A stretch of DNA of 64,000 nucleotides from Cunninghamia lanceolata (lineage: Eukaryota > Streptophyta > Pinopsida > Cupressales > Cupressaceae), in the NCBI GenBank assembly GCA_027924645.1, contig BSBN01000040.1, positions 1,736,001 through 1,800,000 of the forward strand, written 5' to 3'. Position 1 is the stretch's first letter; every line of letters starts with the position of its first letter. The notes under the pieces are model-generated. The model saw only the letters and a program-made list of their open reading frames with translations. It was not told the DNA's origin and ran no database searches. Shown here in pieces: positions 47,283 to 58,140 of the stretch. The position numbers were made by a program, and so were the translations under genes.

Positions 47283-48201
47283 TGTTGGGATAAGGTGCCA
47301 CTAACCTTGTAAATCCCAATATTCTATTTATTCCATTTATTATATGTAATTTGTAATTATCCATGAGGAGATGTACTAATTTCACTGGTAGGGGTAATTA
47401 CAGAGTAATTGGAGGTAATTATGGAGTGAATTTTACTATTGGCAAATGTAAAAACTCAAAGCAAATGAGGGTAGGCATGCTCCCTTCAAGAATCTAATAT
47501 ATTTGGCATGTATGATAAGTGTTATAATGTTTGGTAAGTGAATCTATGACAAGTACAAGTTGTCATAAGATTCTGTGATTCTATGACACATATGACGGAT
47601 ATGTTAGTTGTATATTTCCTATATTTAGCCCAAGGTTTCTATCTTGGAAAGATACTCTTTTGTGGAGTCTATGATGGTTATGACGCATCATAAGATGTTG
47701 TAAGAGGCCATATTTAGTCTTGGGCCCCCAACCTTTGCATGGTTGTTTTTGGACAAGTGTAAGATGCTTGTAAGATGGTAATTAATGTTTACAAGTTGGA
47801 GAATCTTAGGAGAGAGAAGGTGAACACCTAGAATGGAGTGGAAAACATTTCTAAAAGTATTTTCCATGTATTTGTTGCTACAATACAGATTTTAGGTACT
47901 CAAGTGCTATAGGAATACTGTCAGATTGAAGACTTATGGAGAGAGTTGTGTAGTTGATGTATTGTACAATCTTGTTGAGATTAATAAAAACTTGTACCTC
48001 TTACATGGTGGAGTTTTTTACCCACAAGGGTTTTCTCCATGTAAACACTGTGTCTTGTTTTGTGTTCTTCATGTTTGGCATTTTACCTATAGTGGGTTTT
48101 ATGTTTTGTTACAATATCCATTGTTAATGCACACTTAAAGATTGCTGAAATTTATCTTGAATCAGATTTCCATTGAAGTAGTGTTGCTTTCATTTCTAAC
48201 A
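47283..48201 (+). repeat. E 5' LTR
   Basis: A 919-bp LTR starting TGTTGGGATAAGGTGCC and ending TTTCTAACA. No second copy is in the window. The frame 47926-48138 is chance. Confidence 0.85.
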
Positions 48202-48203
48202 TT

Positions 48204-48216
48204 TGGTATCAGAGCC
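48204..48216 (+). promoter_or_regulatory. E primer binding site (initiator tRNA-Met)
   Basis: TGGTATCAGAGCC, two bases after the LTR. Confidence 0.93.
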
Positions 48217-48309
48217 TGGCTAACTTTGACTCTTGGGTAGTAGTGTAGAAGCTATAGCTACAGTGGGAGATTTGGTTGTGTTTGTTTTGCAGATCTTGTG
48301 TTGTTATTA

Positions 48310-49076
48310 TGGTTGCATCCACTGTTGCATCAACCTCTCGAATGGACATTGAGAAGTTCAACAGAATAGGGTATGAGTTGTGGAAGCTAAAAATGGAAGA
48401 TTTGTTGGAAGAAAGAAACCAATGGTTGGCTGTCCAAAAAGAGAAGAAACCTAACAATGTCTCTCAAGATGAGTGGGATAGACTGGATAAGAAGGCATAG
48501 GGAATCATCTAGTTGTGCCTTTCAGACTTTGTCCTACTGAATGTCGCAAAGGAGGAGACCACACACAAGTTGTGGAATTGGTTGGGTAAGATCTATCAAG
48601 CCAAGAGTATGGCAAATAAGCTTTATTTAAAAAGAAAATTGTTTTCCATGAAAATGTGAGAAGGTGAATCAGTTGCAGAGCATTTAAATTCTTTTAATTT
48701 GTTGTTGAGTCAGCTTGCTTCAGTAGATGTTGAAGTTAGTGAGGAAGATAAATGTATCTTACTTCTTTGTTCTTTACTTGAGTCTTGGGAGAATGTTATT
48801 CTTGCTATCATTTCTAACCTCGCAAAGCCGAAGTTGGATGCTCTTGTTTCAGTGCTACTATCACATGAATTGAGGATGAAGAGTTTAGATAGTTCAAGGG
48901 ATGCTCTTAGTGTCAGGGGAAGGTCTAAGGAAAGTGAACCAAAGGGAGATCAGAAAGGGGCTAAGGACAAGTCCAAGGGCCAGTCTAAGACTCCTGGTAA
49001 AAAGAATAGAGTTAAGTGTTGGAACTATGGTAAAAGGGGACATGTGAAGAAGGAGTGCAGAAACCCCAATAAATAA
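48310..49076 (+). pseudogene. gag: E gag
   Basis: ATG at 48310 (MVASTVASTSRMDIEKFNRI). It continues through YELWKLKMEDLLEERNQWLA, a stop at 48498, another near 48509 and one near 48658, then LLLSQLASVDVEVSEEDKCI and LLCSLLESWENVILAIISN, the copia gag core. The zinc knuckle near 49015 reads CWNYGKRGHVKKEC, in which the second Cys is Tyr. Broken. Confidence 0.88.
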
Positions 49077-49099
49077 TGGGAGAGTGCTTTAGATAAGTC

Positions 49100-50495
49100 C
49101 TCGAATGTAGGTGAAGAAGTTTTACTTTCTGCATGTAATCTTGTTTCTAATGATCACTAGTTGGTTGACTCAAGATGCTCGTTTCATATGACCTTGCATA
49201 AGGAATGGTTCTCCACATATGAAGAATATGATGGAGGTAGTATCTACCTTGGTGACAATTCTACATATTTGATTGTTGGGAAAGGAAAGGTATTGTTGTG
49301 TTGTCGTGATGGGAGGATTAAAACCTTCCTTGGTGTTTTGCATGTTCTTGGATTAGCTAGGAATCTCATTTTAATTTCAAAGTTGAATGTTTTGGGAATG
49401 CATGTGACATTTGACAAGCATGGCTACAGATTGGTGAGAGGGAACTTGGTGGTAGCGAAAGGGAAGAGATTCGAGAAATTGTTTAAGCTTGAAGCCACTA
49501 CAGTTTGTAACGCCTATGTATCTGAGGCCACTACTAAAAATACATTTATGTTGTGGCACCATAGATTGGGCCACACAAGTAATAATGTATTAAAAACTAT
49601 TAAGAATAAAGAATTATTGGACGGTTTCTCTTATTGTAATGAGCACTTTGATTTCTGTGAGCATTGTGTGTTTGGTAAACAAAACAAAAAATCATTTCCT
49701 TCAGGAAGAAATAGAGCAAAAGAGAAGTTAGAAATTATTCATATGGATGTGTTTGGACCTATGGATAATGAATCTATTAGAAAATTTGATTATTTTGTAA
49801 CCTTCATTGATGATTATCTAGATTTACATGGATTTATTTTATGAAGCATAAATCTAAAGTTTTCATTAAGTTTAAAGAATTCAAAGTCTTAGTAGAAAAC
49901 TAGACAGGTTTAAAGATAAAAATATTAAGATATGACAATGGAGGGGAATATTTCTCTAAGGAATTTGATGAGTTTTACAAGCATGCAGGTATAATCAGAC
50001 AAAAGACAACTCCATATACACCACAAAAGAATGGTGTTGTAGAAAGGATGAACTGAACAATTATGGAAAGAGCTAGAAGTATGCTTAGTGATGCATAGTT
50101 GGATAAATGCTTTTGGACAAAGGTTATGTGTACTGCTTGCTACTTGATAAATAGATCTCCTTGTAAGGCTCTTGAATCAACATCCTATGAAGTGTGGACA
50201 AGTAAGAAACCTTCTGTTTCGCATTTAAGGGTTTTTGGCTATGAGGCTTTTGTTCATGTGCCTAAGGAAAAGAGATCTAAGTTGGATCCAAAGACTGAAA
50301 AGTGTACATTCATTGGATATGGTGATAATGTCAAAGGTTATAAGCTTTGGAATCCACTAACCTGCAAGATTATGTTTTCTAGAGATGTTATTTTCAGGGA
50401 ACTTAGAGCTATTTCTGAACCTGAGCAGCCAAAAGAGAAAGAAGAAAAGGTAAAGAAGGTGCACTTTGATTTAGAGAAGCAAGATAAACCTTAGG
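49100..50495 (+). pseudogene. pol: E protease and integrase
   Basis: Protease: VDSRCSFHMT, where the Gly of the DSG motif is Arg. GAG-pre-integrase: LWHHRLGHTSNNVLKTIK, CEHCVFGKQ (HHCC). Integrase: HMDVFGPMD, a frame change near 49840, RYDNGGEYFSKEFDEF, TPQKNGVVERMN, and the C-terminal HLRVFGYEAFVHVPKEKRSK with CTFIGYGDNVKGYKLW. Stops near 49901, 50055 and 50097. The layout matches Tnt1-type copia elements. Confidence 0.9.
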
Positions 50496-51483
50496 AAGAA
50501 TAGAATGATGGATTGGGGAGTGAAGAAGAAGAAGATTCAAGTAGTTTTGATGAAGATGAGTCTGTTGTTACAGAAGAAGTTGTTGCAGATGATCATGCAG
50601 AAGAACGAGTAGAGTCTCTTACTCCACCCTTGAGGAGATCCACAAGACAACAGAACCCAGTTGACAGATATAGCCCACCAGATTTCTATTGTGTATATGC
50701 TTTATTGAGTACTAACGATGAACCTAGATCCTATAGGGAAGCTCTTTTTGTAGATGATAGTGAGTCTTGGTAATTAGCCATGCAGGAGGAGATGATGGCT
50801 TTAGACTCTTGTAACATATGGGATCTTGTTCATTTGCCCAAAGGAAGAAAGGCCATAGGTTGTAAGTGGGTCTTCAAGAAGAAGTTTGGAGCAGATGGGT
50901 CGTTGGAGAAATACAAGGCTAGACTGGTAGTCAAGGGCTACTCCCAGAGAGAGGGAGTTGATTTTGGTGAGATATTCTCTCTTGTTGCTAAATTGACTTC
51001 TATTAGATTTCTCTTATCCATTGTTGTAGATTATGATTGGGAGATTGAGCAAATGGATGTTAAGACTGTGTTCTTGCATAGAGATCTTGAAGAAGAAATT
51101 TATATGCAACAACTTACAAGTTTTGAGGTAAAAAGAAAATAACATTGATTTGTAGGTTAAAAAGGTCTCTTTATGGTCTGAAACAGTCCCCCAAAATGTG
51201 GTATCAAAAGTTTAACTCATTTGTTTTGAAATTGGGTTTTGTTAGAAGCGAGGAGGATCACTGTGTTTACATTTATTGTGTTGATGATTCTATATTGGTT
51301 ATTGCTTTGTATGTTGATGACATGTTTTTCAACAATACTAAGGGTATGATCAGTGAGCTTGAAGCCCAACTTTCAGGTGCATTTGAGATGAAGGATCTTG
51401 GTGCTGCAAGGTATATTTTGGGAATGGAGATTAGAAGGGACAAAGTTAACAGAAAGCTTTGGTTATCACAAAGTAAGTATGTG
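50496..51483 (+). pseudogene. pol: E reverse transcriptase, incomplete
   Basis: An acidic linker (about 50513-50620), then GCKWVFKKKFGADGSLEKYK, ARLVVKGYSQREGVDFGEIF, LKRSLYGLKQSPKMWYQKF and the intact active site ALYVDDMFF. The chain ends at LWLSQSKYV where H starts. Stops at 50771 and a frame change near 51140. The missing remainder would be the RT end and RNase H. Confidence 0.92.
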
Positions 51484-52828
51484 TGACAAGGGTCATTGTA
51501 CCTTATCATTTAATCATATTTCTTTTATCAAATCTAGGGTTGTGTCCTTGGCTATCTGCAATTAGGAATCCTATAGTTTCCAATTTTATCTAACTAACTC
51601 TAATGACCTCTACAGGAAGTGATCTATCTATTATGAAATGAATTCCAAGAATATTGAAAATAGAATTGAACAGTGAATTACTTAAATCAAATTTATAAAT
51701 TGAAGCATGCATCTATATATGAAAACATTAAATATCTTCTAAAGAAAAAATTTGAAAGAATAAAACAACAGTACTAGCCTTCTGCCTTGGTGGTGAGAGT
51801 AGGCCCTTGCTCCACACCCTTAGGACTAAAGACTAAAATAAAGAATCAACACAAAAGAATGATATCACAACTTAATTCAGTCCAATTCCATCAGCTTTGC
51901 ATTTAGCAAAATATTGATATCAAAATGAGATTATAGAAATCTAAAGAATAATCGCTGTCCTTTTTTGCTACTTCTGTAAGTTTATATCTAAATATGTGAT
52001 GAGAGATCATGCATCCTATTCTACTAGTTCATCTAAGAGATAACATCAATCTCTTTATTCTACTAATAGTCTAACTACAGAATAAATATCGATGCAAATA
52101 AAAATAGATTGAGTGGAACAGAAGTTCACACTAAATTTGAGTCTTAGTCTTAAATACAAATGGGCAGTGAGGCCCTGAAATATAGGGATTAAACCTGTTC
52201 ATCAGTAACTCATGCAAAAAACCAAAAAGAGATAAAACCTCCAACATTTAACTATAGACTACCCTTAATCACTTAGGTGATGATTTGAGTAACATCAGGA
52301 GCATCCTGATCACCATTGGAAGTGTCTGACTGGTAGTTGTGCTAGAAATCTACACTATTCTAAAAAGGCACCGGAGATGTATGTTCCTGTTTGTAGCTCT
52401 AGAGATATGTTTGTGACCTTCTCATTTAGCTTCAGAGATGCTTAAGACTTCAATCCAACTCTAGAGATGCTTCACCTTTTTATCCCAAAAACTTCTCCAA
52501 TTAAATCTGAAACTTTGGAGACCAGATGTGGCAAGTTGATGTCGGCTCCGGAGATCATTAGGACTACCTCTGAAGATGCACAAAATTGTCTACTCGAACA
52601 CTTGCACCTGCTGATTCAAAAAGAGAAGATTTTTGCATATTTCCATCAATTCAATGCACATTAGTCCTTCAATCAGAAACCATGATCTTAAGTAATTCAT
52701 CTCTCATTAATCATCATTTAGAACAATCTTGTTAGCCTATTTGGGAGCAATCATTAGGACAATGGGATAAAAAAGGGTGAAAAAGAGGTAGAAATATGTA
52801 TTTCATGGGTACTACCTGGCACTCATCA
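51484..52828 (-). repeat. H 3' LTR (putative)
   Basis: On the minus strand it starts TGATGAGTGCCAGG after the purine tract and ends ATGACCCTTGTCA at E. Length 1345 bp. No partner LTR in the window. No gene inside, and the frame 52467-52664 has no domain. Confidence 0.6.
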
Positions 52829-52841
52829 TTTCCCCCCATAC
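52829..52841 (-). promoter_or_regulatory. H polypurine tract
   Basis: The minus strand reads GTATGGGGGGAAA directly before TGATGAGTGCC, the common pattern of gypsy elements. Confidence 0.7.
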
Positions 52842-54264
52842 TTAAGGATTAGCAGGTCCTCCTGCTTCTCACAATCTAGATTTATTCTGGTGGAAGATCC
52901 TATCAGTCAAGTTGTAGTCTTATGCATAGGTAGTCCAAGTGGTGTGGTTGGTATTACTATTTCCCCTATACTGATCAACTTGTTTCAACCACTCCTACAA
53001 CTTATCATCTTCCATCTGCTCAGCCCAGACAGGTAGTGGCTCAATGATGAGAGGGGGTCTGAAACAACCACCTATCCACTCATAAATAACCTTAAGTTAT
53101 CAGGGGTTACCACTTCTCTCATTTTCTACTCTGAAGTCAAAATGTTCCACCTTTTCTTTGCTACTGCAAGCACTGGATTAGCTAAACTATTCATAAAAAG
53201 ACCAAAATCAATGGAACACTCTTGCAGATTTTTTAGACACAATGGCAAAATTTTGGTCTGACTTTTAGGGTGATAGACATATGCTCTGAATTGGACCTCA
53301 AAAGCATAAGGGTTTGGACACTCCTTTCTAATGAAAAGATTTGTTTATGTATCCTTCTTGAGATGAGCCTCCATGTGCTCATTCCAAATCTGATGATTCC
53401 TCATCAGTAACATGAATGCTTTGAGATGGCATTCCCCTACAAAATAATTAAGAATGAAGGTCATATCATCAACACAGAAACCATGTAGATATAATTCACA
53501 CATAAAATTTTTGTCTTCATCAGAACTCCTTGTATATGCTTCCATGAACCCCTCTGATGTCTCTGTATTTTCAGTCAGATCAGATAGGACTAGAGATAAC
53601 TTCCTCTGTAGGACTCTTTCCTATAAGAACATAGCATAACTAGCACTTGGAGGCATGCAAGATAGAATTTCAGAAGAAATGGAGGCCATCTAAATGAATT
53701 TTTCCTCTAGGTTTCTACTCTTTTTGTCATGGTAGTAACTACCCTCTGTAATTGCAACATAGGCTTAGAAGCCTCATATTCTCTACATCTCCTTTCCCAG
53801 TCGAATAGGGCCTTAGGAATATCAATGGGGATTGGACCCAGATATGGATTTGTTTGTACCTCCTATTCACTGGTTGCCTTTGGGCTAGATAACTCATGAA
53901 TATATTCCTCCTGATCATCTATTTTATATTTGGCCCAAGTCAATTGTTTATCTTGGCTCTGTACTTTTTCAATTAATGTTGCAATTATTATGAGACCATT
54001 GTCCCTAGCCTGGGTAAGATAAAAAATGTTCTGTACTGCCTCTGCCTCCTTCTCCTTAAGGATTTTAGTTGCCTCAATCTCCTGGGCTTTGAATTTTGCT
54101 TCCTTCTCTTGACTTATCTGTTGTTTGCTCTGGAGCTCTTCTTGCAGTTTCTCATTTACCTCTTTTTGCTCCATCTCTTTCTCCTTCATGACCTTCTTGA
54201 GGTCAGTGATGATCAGATTCTTCCCCCATATTAGTCTTTTCAGATTATCAATCTCCTCTGACAT
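52842..54264 (-). pseudogene. H: unidentified ORF region with coiled coil, next to 3' LTR
   Basis: The best open part is 53863-54264 (133 codons), from MSEEIDNLKRL through a Glu/Lys/Gln-rich heptad stretch (residues about 20-80) that should form a coiled coil. After frame changes, 53345-53545 continues FMCELYLHGFCVDDMTFILN and MRNHQIWNEHMEAHLKK, and traces go on to about 52860. I do not recognise the family. It sits where some gypsy elements carry an extra 3' (envelope-like) ORF, but it could also be gag of a non-autonomous element or captured host sequence. No transmembrane segment is obvious. Confidence 0.45.
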
Positions 54265-54460
54265 CTACTATTCTTTTGAAATTTCAATATCCTCTTGGTC
54301 ATAGGGGTGAGAATATGCTCCTGTTTCTTCTTCTATTTCTTGTACTTCAGGGGCTCCCACAACCATTGGCTCTTCACTACCTGCTACATCCATTTGCTCT
54401 ACTTCAACTTCCCCTGTAGTCTCCCTATCTTGAATTTCTTCTTGGGTCTTCTCTGCAACT

Positions 54461-55253
54461 TGTAGACAACCTAAAATGACCGTGTCGTCTAATCACCTGC
54501 ATTTTCAGCGTTAATTAAATAATCTAATTATTTAATTAATTTCATCAAATTCTTCTAAATCTCCTAAATTCAACATTAATTAAATAAATCCTCTTTATTT
54601 AATTAATTAAATTAAATTCCTCTATTATTCTTCCACAATTAAATAATGTTTATAATTTAATTAAATCATTATCCTCTTTCGAATTTCAAGTCTACATTAA
54701 TTAAATAAACCCAATTATTTAATTAATTCATCACAAATTCTCTCTTATCTACAATTCAATAAACCTAATTATTTAATTAATTCATCACAAATTCTCTCTT
54801 ATCTACAATTAAATAAACCCAATTATTTAATTAATTCATCACAAATTCCCTCTTATCTACAATTAAATAATTTACATTATTTAATTAAATCAATTGTTCT
54901 TCTAAATTTAAATAAATCATGCAAATTTATTTAAATTATCTCAATCCTCTAAAAATAAATAAAATCAAGTATTTTATTTATAATCTTCATATTCCTCTAA
55001 TCTTGCACAAACAATTAAATAAATTTATTTATTTAATTTTAGTTATCTTCCAATTCCTCTTAAAATATCTTGTTAACTTATGTGCACAATCAGTCTTATT
55101 TTTAGAACTCTAAAAAAGGCAAAATTATAAGTTGAGTTATCTATTCAATCAATCTTGTTTTCATCATATCTTAATAAAAATATCCTTATGGATTGACACA
55201 TGTCGTGTGCACATTCATCATGGTTATTTGATTTATCTCCTCCATTGATTCTT
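54461..55253 (+). repeat. F 5' LTR, first part
   Basis: It starts like the C LTR and carries about ten AT palindromes of the TTAATTAAATAA...TTATTTAATTAA type (54510-54990). Within it, a unit of about 54 bp (TCATCACAAATTCTCTCTTATC plus palindrome) is repeated three times at about 54727-54860. It breaks off after CCATTGATTCTT at 55253. Confidence 0.88.
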
Positions 55254-55321
55254 TTACCTTTGGATACACCTTTAACCCCCCACTAAAGAACCTCAAAGCA
55301 TTAAGGAGCCTTCAGGGAAGG

Positions 55322-55651
55322 TTGCAATCCATTAGGCGTTTCATCTCACAGCTAGCAGATAAATGTCAACCATTTCAACACTTGCTCCGAAAGGATGTCT
55401 CATTTCGATGGGATGACAAGTGTCAAGTAGCATTTGATCAGCTCAAAGAATATCTAGCTACACTACTTGTATTGGTTCCACCAGTTGCTGATAAACCTTT
55501 GATATTATACATCTCAACTACAACTTCAGCCCTTGGGGCCCTTCTAGCACAAAATGATGAGTCAGGAAAAGAGCATGCAATCTATTATATCAGTCGAACC
55601 TTGGTGGGATACAAACTCAATTATTCACCAATGGAAAGAATTACGAACTAA
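55322..55651 (+). pseudogene. pol: RT/RNase H fragment in the scrambled segment
   Basis: Residues read RRFISQLADKCQPFQHLLRK, FRWDDKCQVAFDQLKEYLA and YISRTLVGYKLNYSPMER, the RT connection and first RNase H part as in C at about 23555-23225. It ends abruptly at LTR sequence. Confidence 0.9.
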
Positions 55652-56322
55652 ATTATTCACCAATGGACCATTTAATTATAGATAAGATAGAATTGGATGA
55701 GTTAATTAAATAATTTATTTATTTAATTAAAGGAGACTTAAAATTTGAAAGAGGATAATGATTTAATTAAATAATAAACATTGCTAAATATTGCACTATA
55801 TTCACAAGGTTCTTTGGTGGAGGCATATCCACTATAGCCTCAAAATGATTTCCCTAAGATGGTCTTTTGGGTTACCATCGCCTTTGGTATTATAGTAGCA
55901 TGCTTTTGGTTGCATAGTCCTACGCCTCTGGTCAAACAGTGTAGCACTTTTGGTCCAGTAAATTGTGCATCAGAGTTTGTCTTTTTTCCAACACAAGCAG
56001 AATCCTAGCATTCCATTTTTTTTGTCCTAGTGTATTCCATGGTAACCACTATGCTCCAGCAAACTATGAAGTCCAAACAAGTTGTCCCTAGGAAGTGCAA
56101 ATCGCCTCCTCACACACTGCAATCAAGCCATCTCGACATTACTCCCAAGGTTACTTTGTTGCAATTACGAACTCAATTATTCACCAATACCATTTAATTA
56201 TAGATAAGATAGAATTGGATGAGTTAATTAAATAATTAATTTATTTAATTAAAGGAGACTTAAAATTTGAAAGAGGATAATGATTTAATTAAATAATAAA
56301 CATTATTTATAAGAGTTAAGGG

Positions 56323-56958
56323 GTGCAAGGCAGTTATAAGAATTGCAACCAAGTGCCTCAAAATGACAAAGCCCTTGCATCCCCACTGTATGTCGATCCT
56401 AAAAATCTAACACAAGCCTCTGCAAGTGAACCTAATCCCCTTCCTGAAATCAAAGCTCACATTTGTGATATAGGCTTTGGAACCTATGATATCTCAAAAT
56501 CTTGTTGTGTAGGGCGGATGCCTTTGTCCCCTAAATCTTATGGCCAACCGCCCATTGCTAAAGCAACTAAAAAAGTAGCTATTCCTCCCCCAGCATTTCT
56601 AACCCAATTCCAACAGGGACAATTATTGGAAGAGGAAACTATTGAGGACATTTCTTCTTAGCTCTATAAGGAGAAAGAACCAGTCACAATACCAGTCAAG
56701 CAATATGGTAATGGCTTAAGGATAGTCAAAAACATGGGCTATAAAGGCAAAGGTGGCCTTGGGAAACAAAATCAAGGAACAATGGAACCCATTATTGTGA
56801 CGAAGAAATTAGACAAGAAGGGGTTAGGATTTGGTAGGAAGGTACCACGCGCCTTGGACATCGAGGGTATCCTCGACAAGGTAGCTGACACTTCTCTCGT
56901 AGATTCAACATCTAATGAAGATACCATCGATGACTCTTCCCTTCAGAATATTAGCTAA
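56323..56958 (+). pseudogene. pol: G-patch segment fragment in the scrambled segment
   Basis: Equivalent to C at 24900-25538: DIGFGTYDISKSCCVGRMPL, a TAG at 56659, then IVKNMGYKGKGGLGKQNQ, the G-patch glycines being kept. Cut at SLQNIS where LTR sequence resumes. Confidence 0.88.
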
Positions 56959-57122
56959 TTAAATATTTAAAATATTTAATTACATGTGCAACATGGTGAG
57001 GTGGAAGAGGTGAGGTGGAAAGGTGAGGTGGATTGATGAGGTGGATTTATGAAATTAGGACTTAGGATAGAGGAATTTGGATTAATTAAATAATGTAGGA
57101 TTATTTAATTATGTGAAACATT

Positions 57123-57742
57123 AGAAGAATCAATGGAGGAGATAAATCAAATAACCATGATGAATGTGCACACGACATGTGTCAATCCATAAGGATATTT
57201 TTATTAAGATATGATGAAAACAAGATTGATTGAATAGATAACTCAACTTATAATTTTGCCTTTTTTAGAGTTCTAAAAATAAGACTGATTGTGCACATAA
57301 GTTAACAACATATTTTAAGAGGAATTGGAAGATAACTGAAATTAAATAAATAAATTTATTTAATTGTTTGTGCATGATTGAGGAACAGAAGATTATAAAT
57401 AAAATAAATAAATTTATTTATTTAATTTGCTCAATCCTCTAAAAATAAATAAATCAAATATTTTATTTATAATCTTCTATTCCTCAATCATGCACAAACA
57501 ATTAAATAAATTTATTTATTTAATTTTAGTTATCTTCCAATTCCTCTTAAAATATCTTTTTAACTCATGTGCACAATTAGTCTTATTTTTAGAACTCTAA
57601 AAAAGGCAAAATTATAAGTTGAGTTATCTATTCAATCAATTTTGTTTTCATCATATTTTACTAAAAATATCTTTATGGATTGACACATGTCGTGTGCACA
57701 TTCATCATGGTTATTTGATTTATCTCCTCCATTGATTCTTCT
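57123..57742. repeat. Long palindrome: two 283-bp arms, 54-nt loop
   Basis: The arm 57123-57405 is the inverted copy of 57460-57742 with few mismatches. The outer words are AGAAGAATCAATGGAGGAG and CTCCTCCATTGATTCTTCT. The same arm sequence occurs once more in direct orientation at about 54965-55253, so the arms are F LTR sequence. Confidence 0.95.
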
Positions 57743-58119
57743 GAATTATCTGGACCGTTAATCGATCTTTGTTGAAACCTATATAAACCCCCCTCATCTC
57801 CTTCACAAATCCTCTTCGATCACTTATTCTCAGGCATCCTTTAACATCGCTTTGAGCATACATCGCATCGATTGAGCAACTTCACGATCTCTTAACATTG
57901 ATCTTTGAGCACTTTGAACACACTACTTGCTTGTTGCAACTATGGTTTCGCAGCAATATTGAGCAATCCACATTCATCCAAAGGGAACAATACAAATCTC
58001 AGTAAAAGCTTTCATATTTCATTGATTTTTTTATTATGGCTTTCATTTAGATTGGTTCTCTTTATGTTATGGGCTTTTGATTTATTTAGTTTTGATTTAG
58101 TTGATTTTCCTCATACACA
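57743..58119 (+). repeat. F 5' LTR, last part, with TATA box
   Basis: It continues GAATTATCTGGACCGTTAATC, matching the C LTR, with a TATA box (TATATAAA) at 57780-57787, and ends CCTCATACACA. Confidence 0.9.
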
Positions 58120-58140
58120 TTCTGGCATGCCCAGTGGGAC
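58120..58140 (+). promoter_or_regulatory. F primer binding site
   Basis: TTCTGGCATGCCCAGTGGGA directly follows the LTR. Same site as in C and G1. Confidence 0.7.

Larger units (their letters stand above)
47283..51483 (+). mobile_element. E: Ty1/copia element of a second family, cut off in RT
   Basis: 5' LTR, iMet primer site, gag, protease, integrase and most of RT are present. The RT stops at 51483, where H begins. RNase H and 3' LTR are not in the window and may lie beyond H and F. It is inserted in the G1 5' LTR after CTACTTTGG. Its LTR and proteins differ clearly from D and A2. Confidence 0.9.
51484..54460 (-). mobile_element. H: 3' portion of a gypsy-like element, minus strand
   Basis: A putative LTR (51484-52828) is preceded on the minus strand by a polypurine tract and by broken coding sequence up to 54460, where F begins. 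It abuts E's RT at 51483. The other end must lie beyond the window, so no duplication could be checked. No gag or pol domain is present in the part seen. Confidence 0.6.
55254..57122. other. Scrambled segment of F-family pieces inside the F LTR
   Basis: Pieces in changed order and in both orientations: RT end and RNase H start (55280-55640); LTR piece (about 55660-55790); short reversed pieces of RT and gag (about 55815-55875); leader and gag start (about 55890-56165); the same LTR piece again (56185-56310); G-patch segment (56323-56958); LTR remnants (56959-57122). Junctions share short words such as TTATTCACCAAT. Confidence 0.8.

Noticed and set aside
53863..54264. A host coiled-coil gene
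   Set aside because: It is broken by frame changes downstream and lies just before a polypurine tract and LTR. It is more likely part of element H, though this is not proven.
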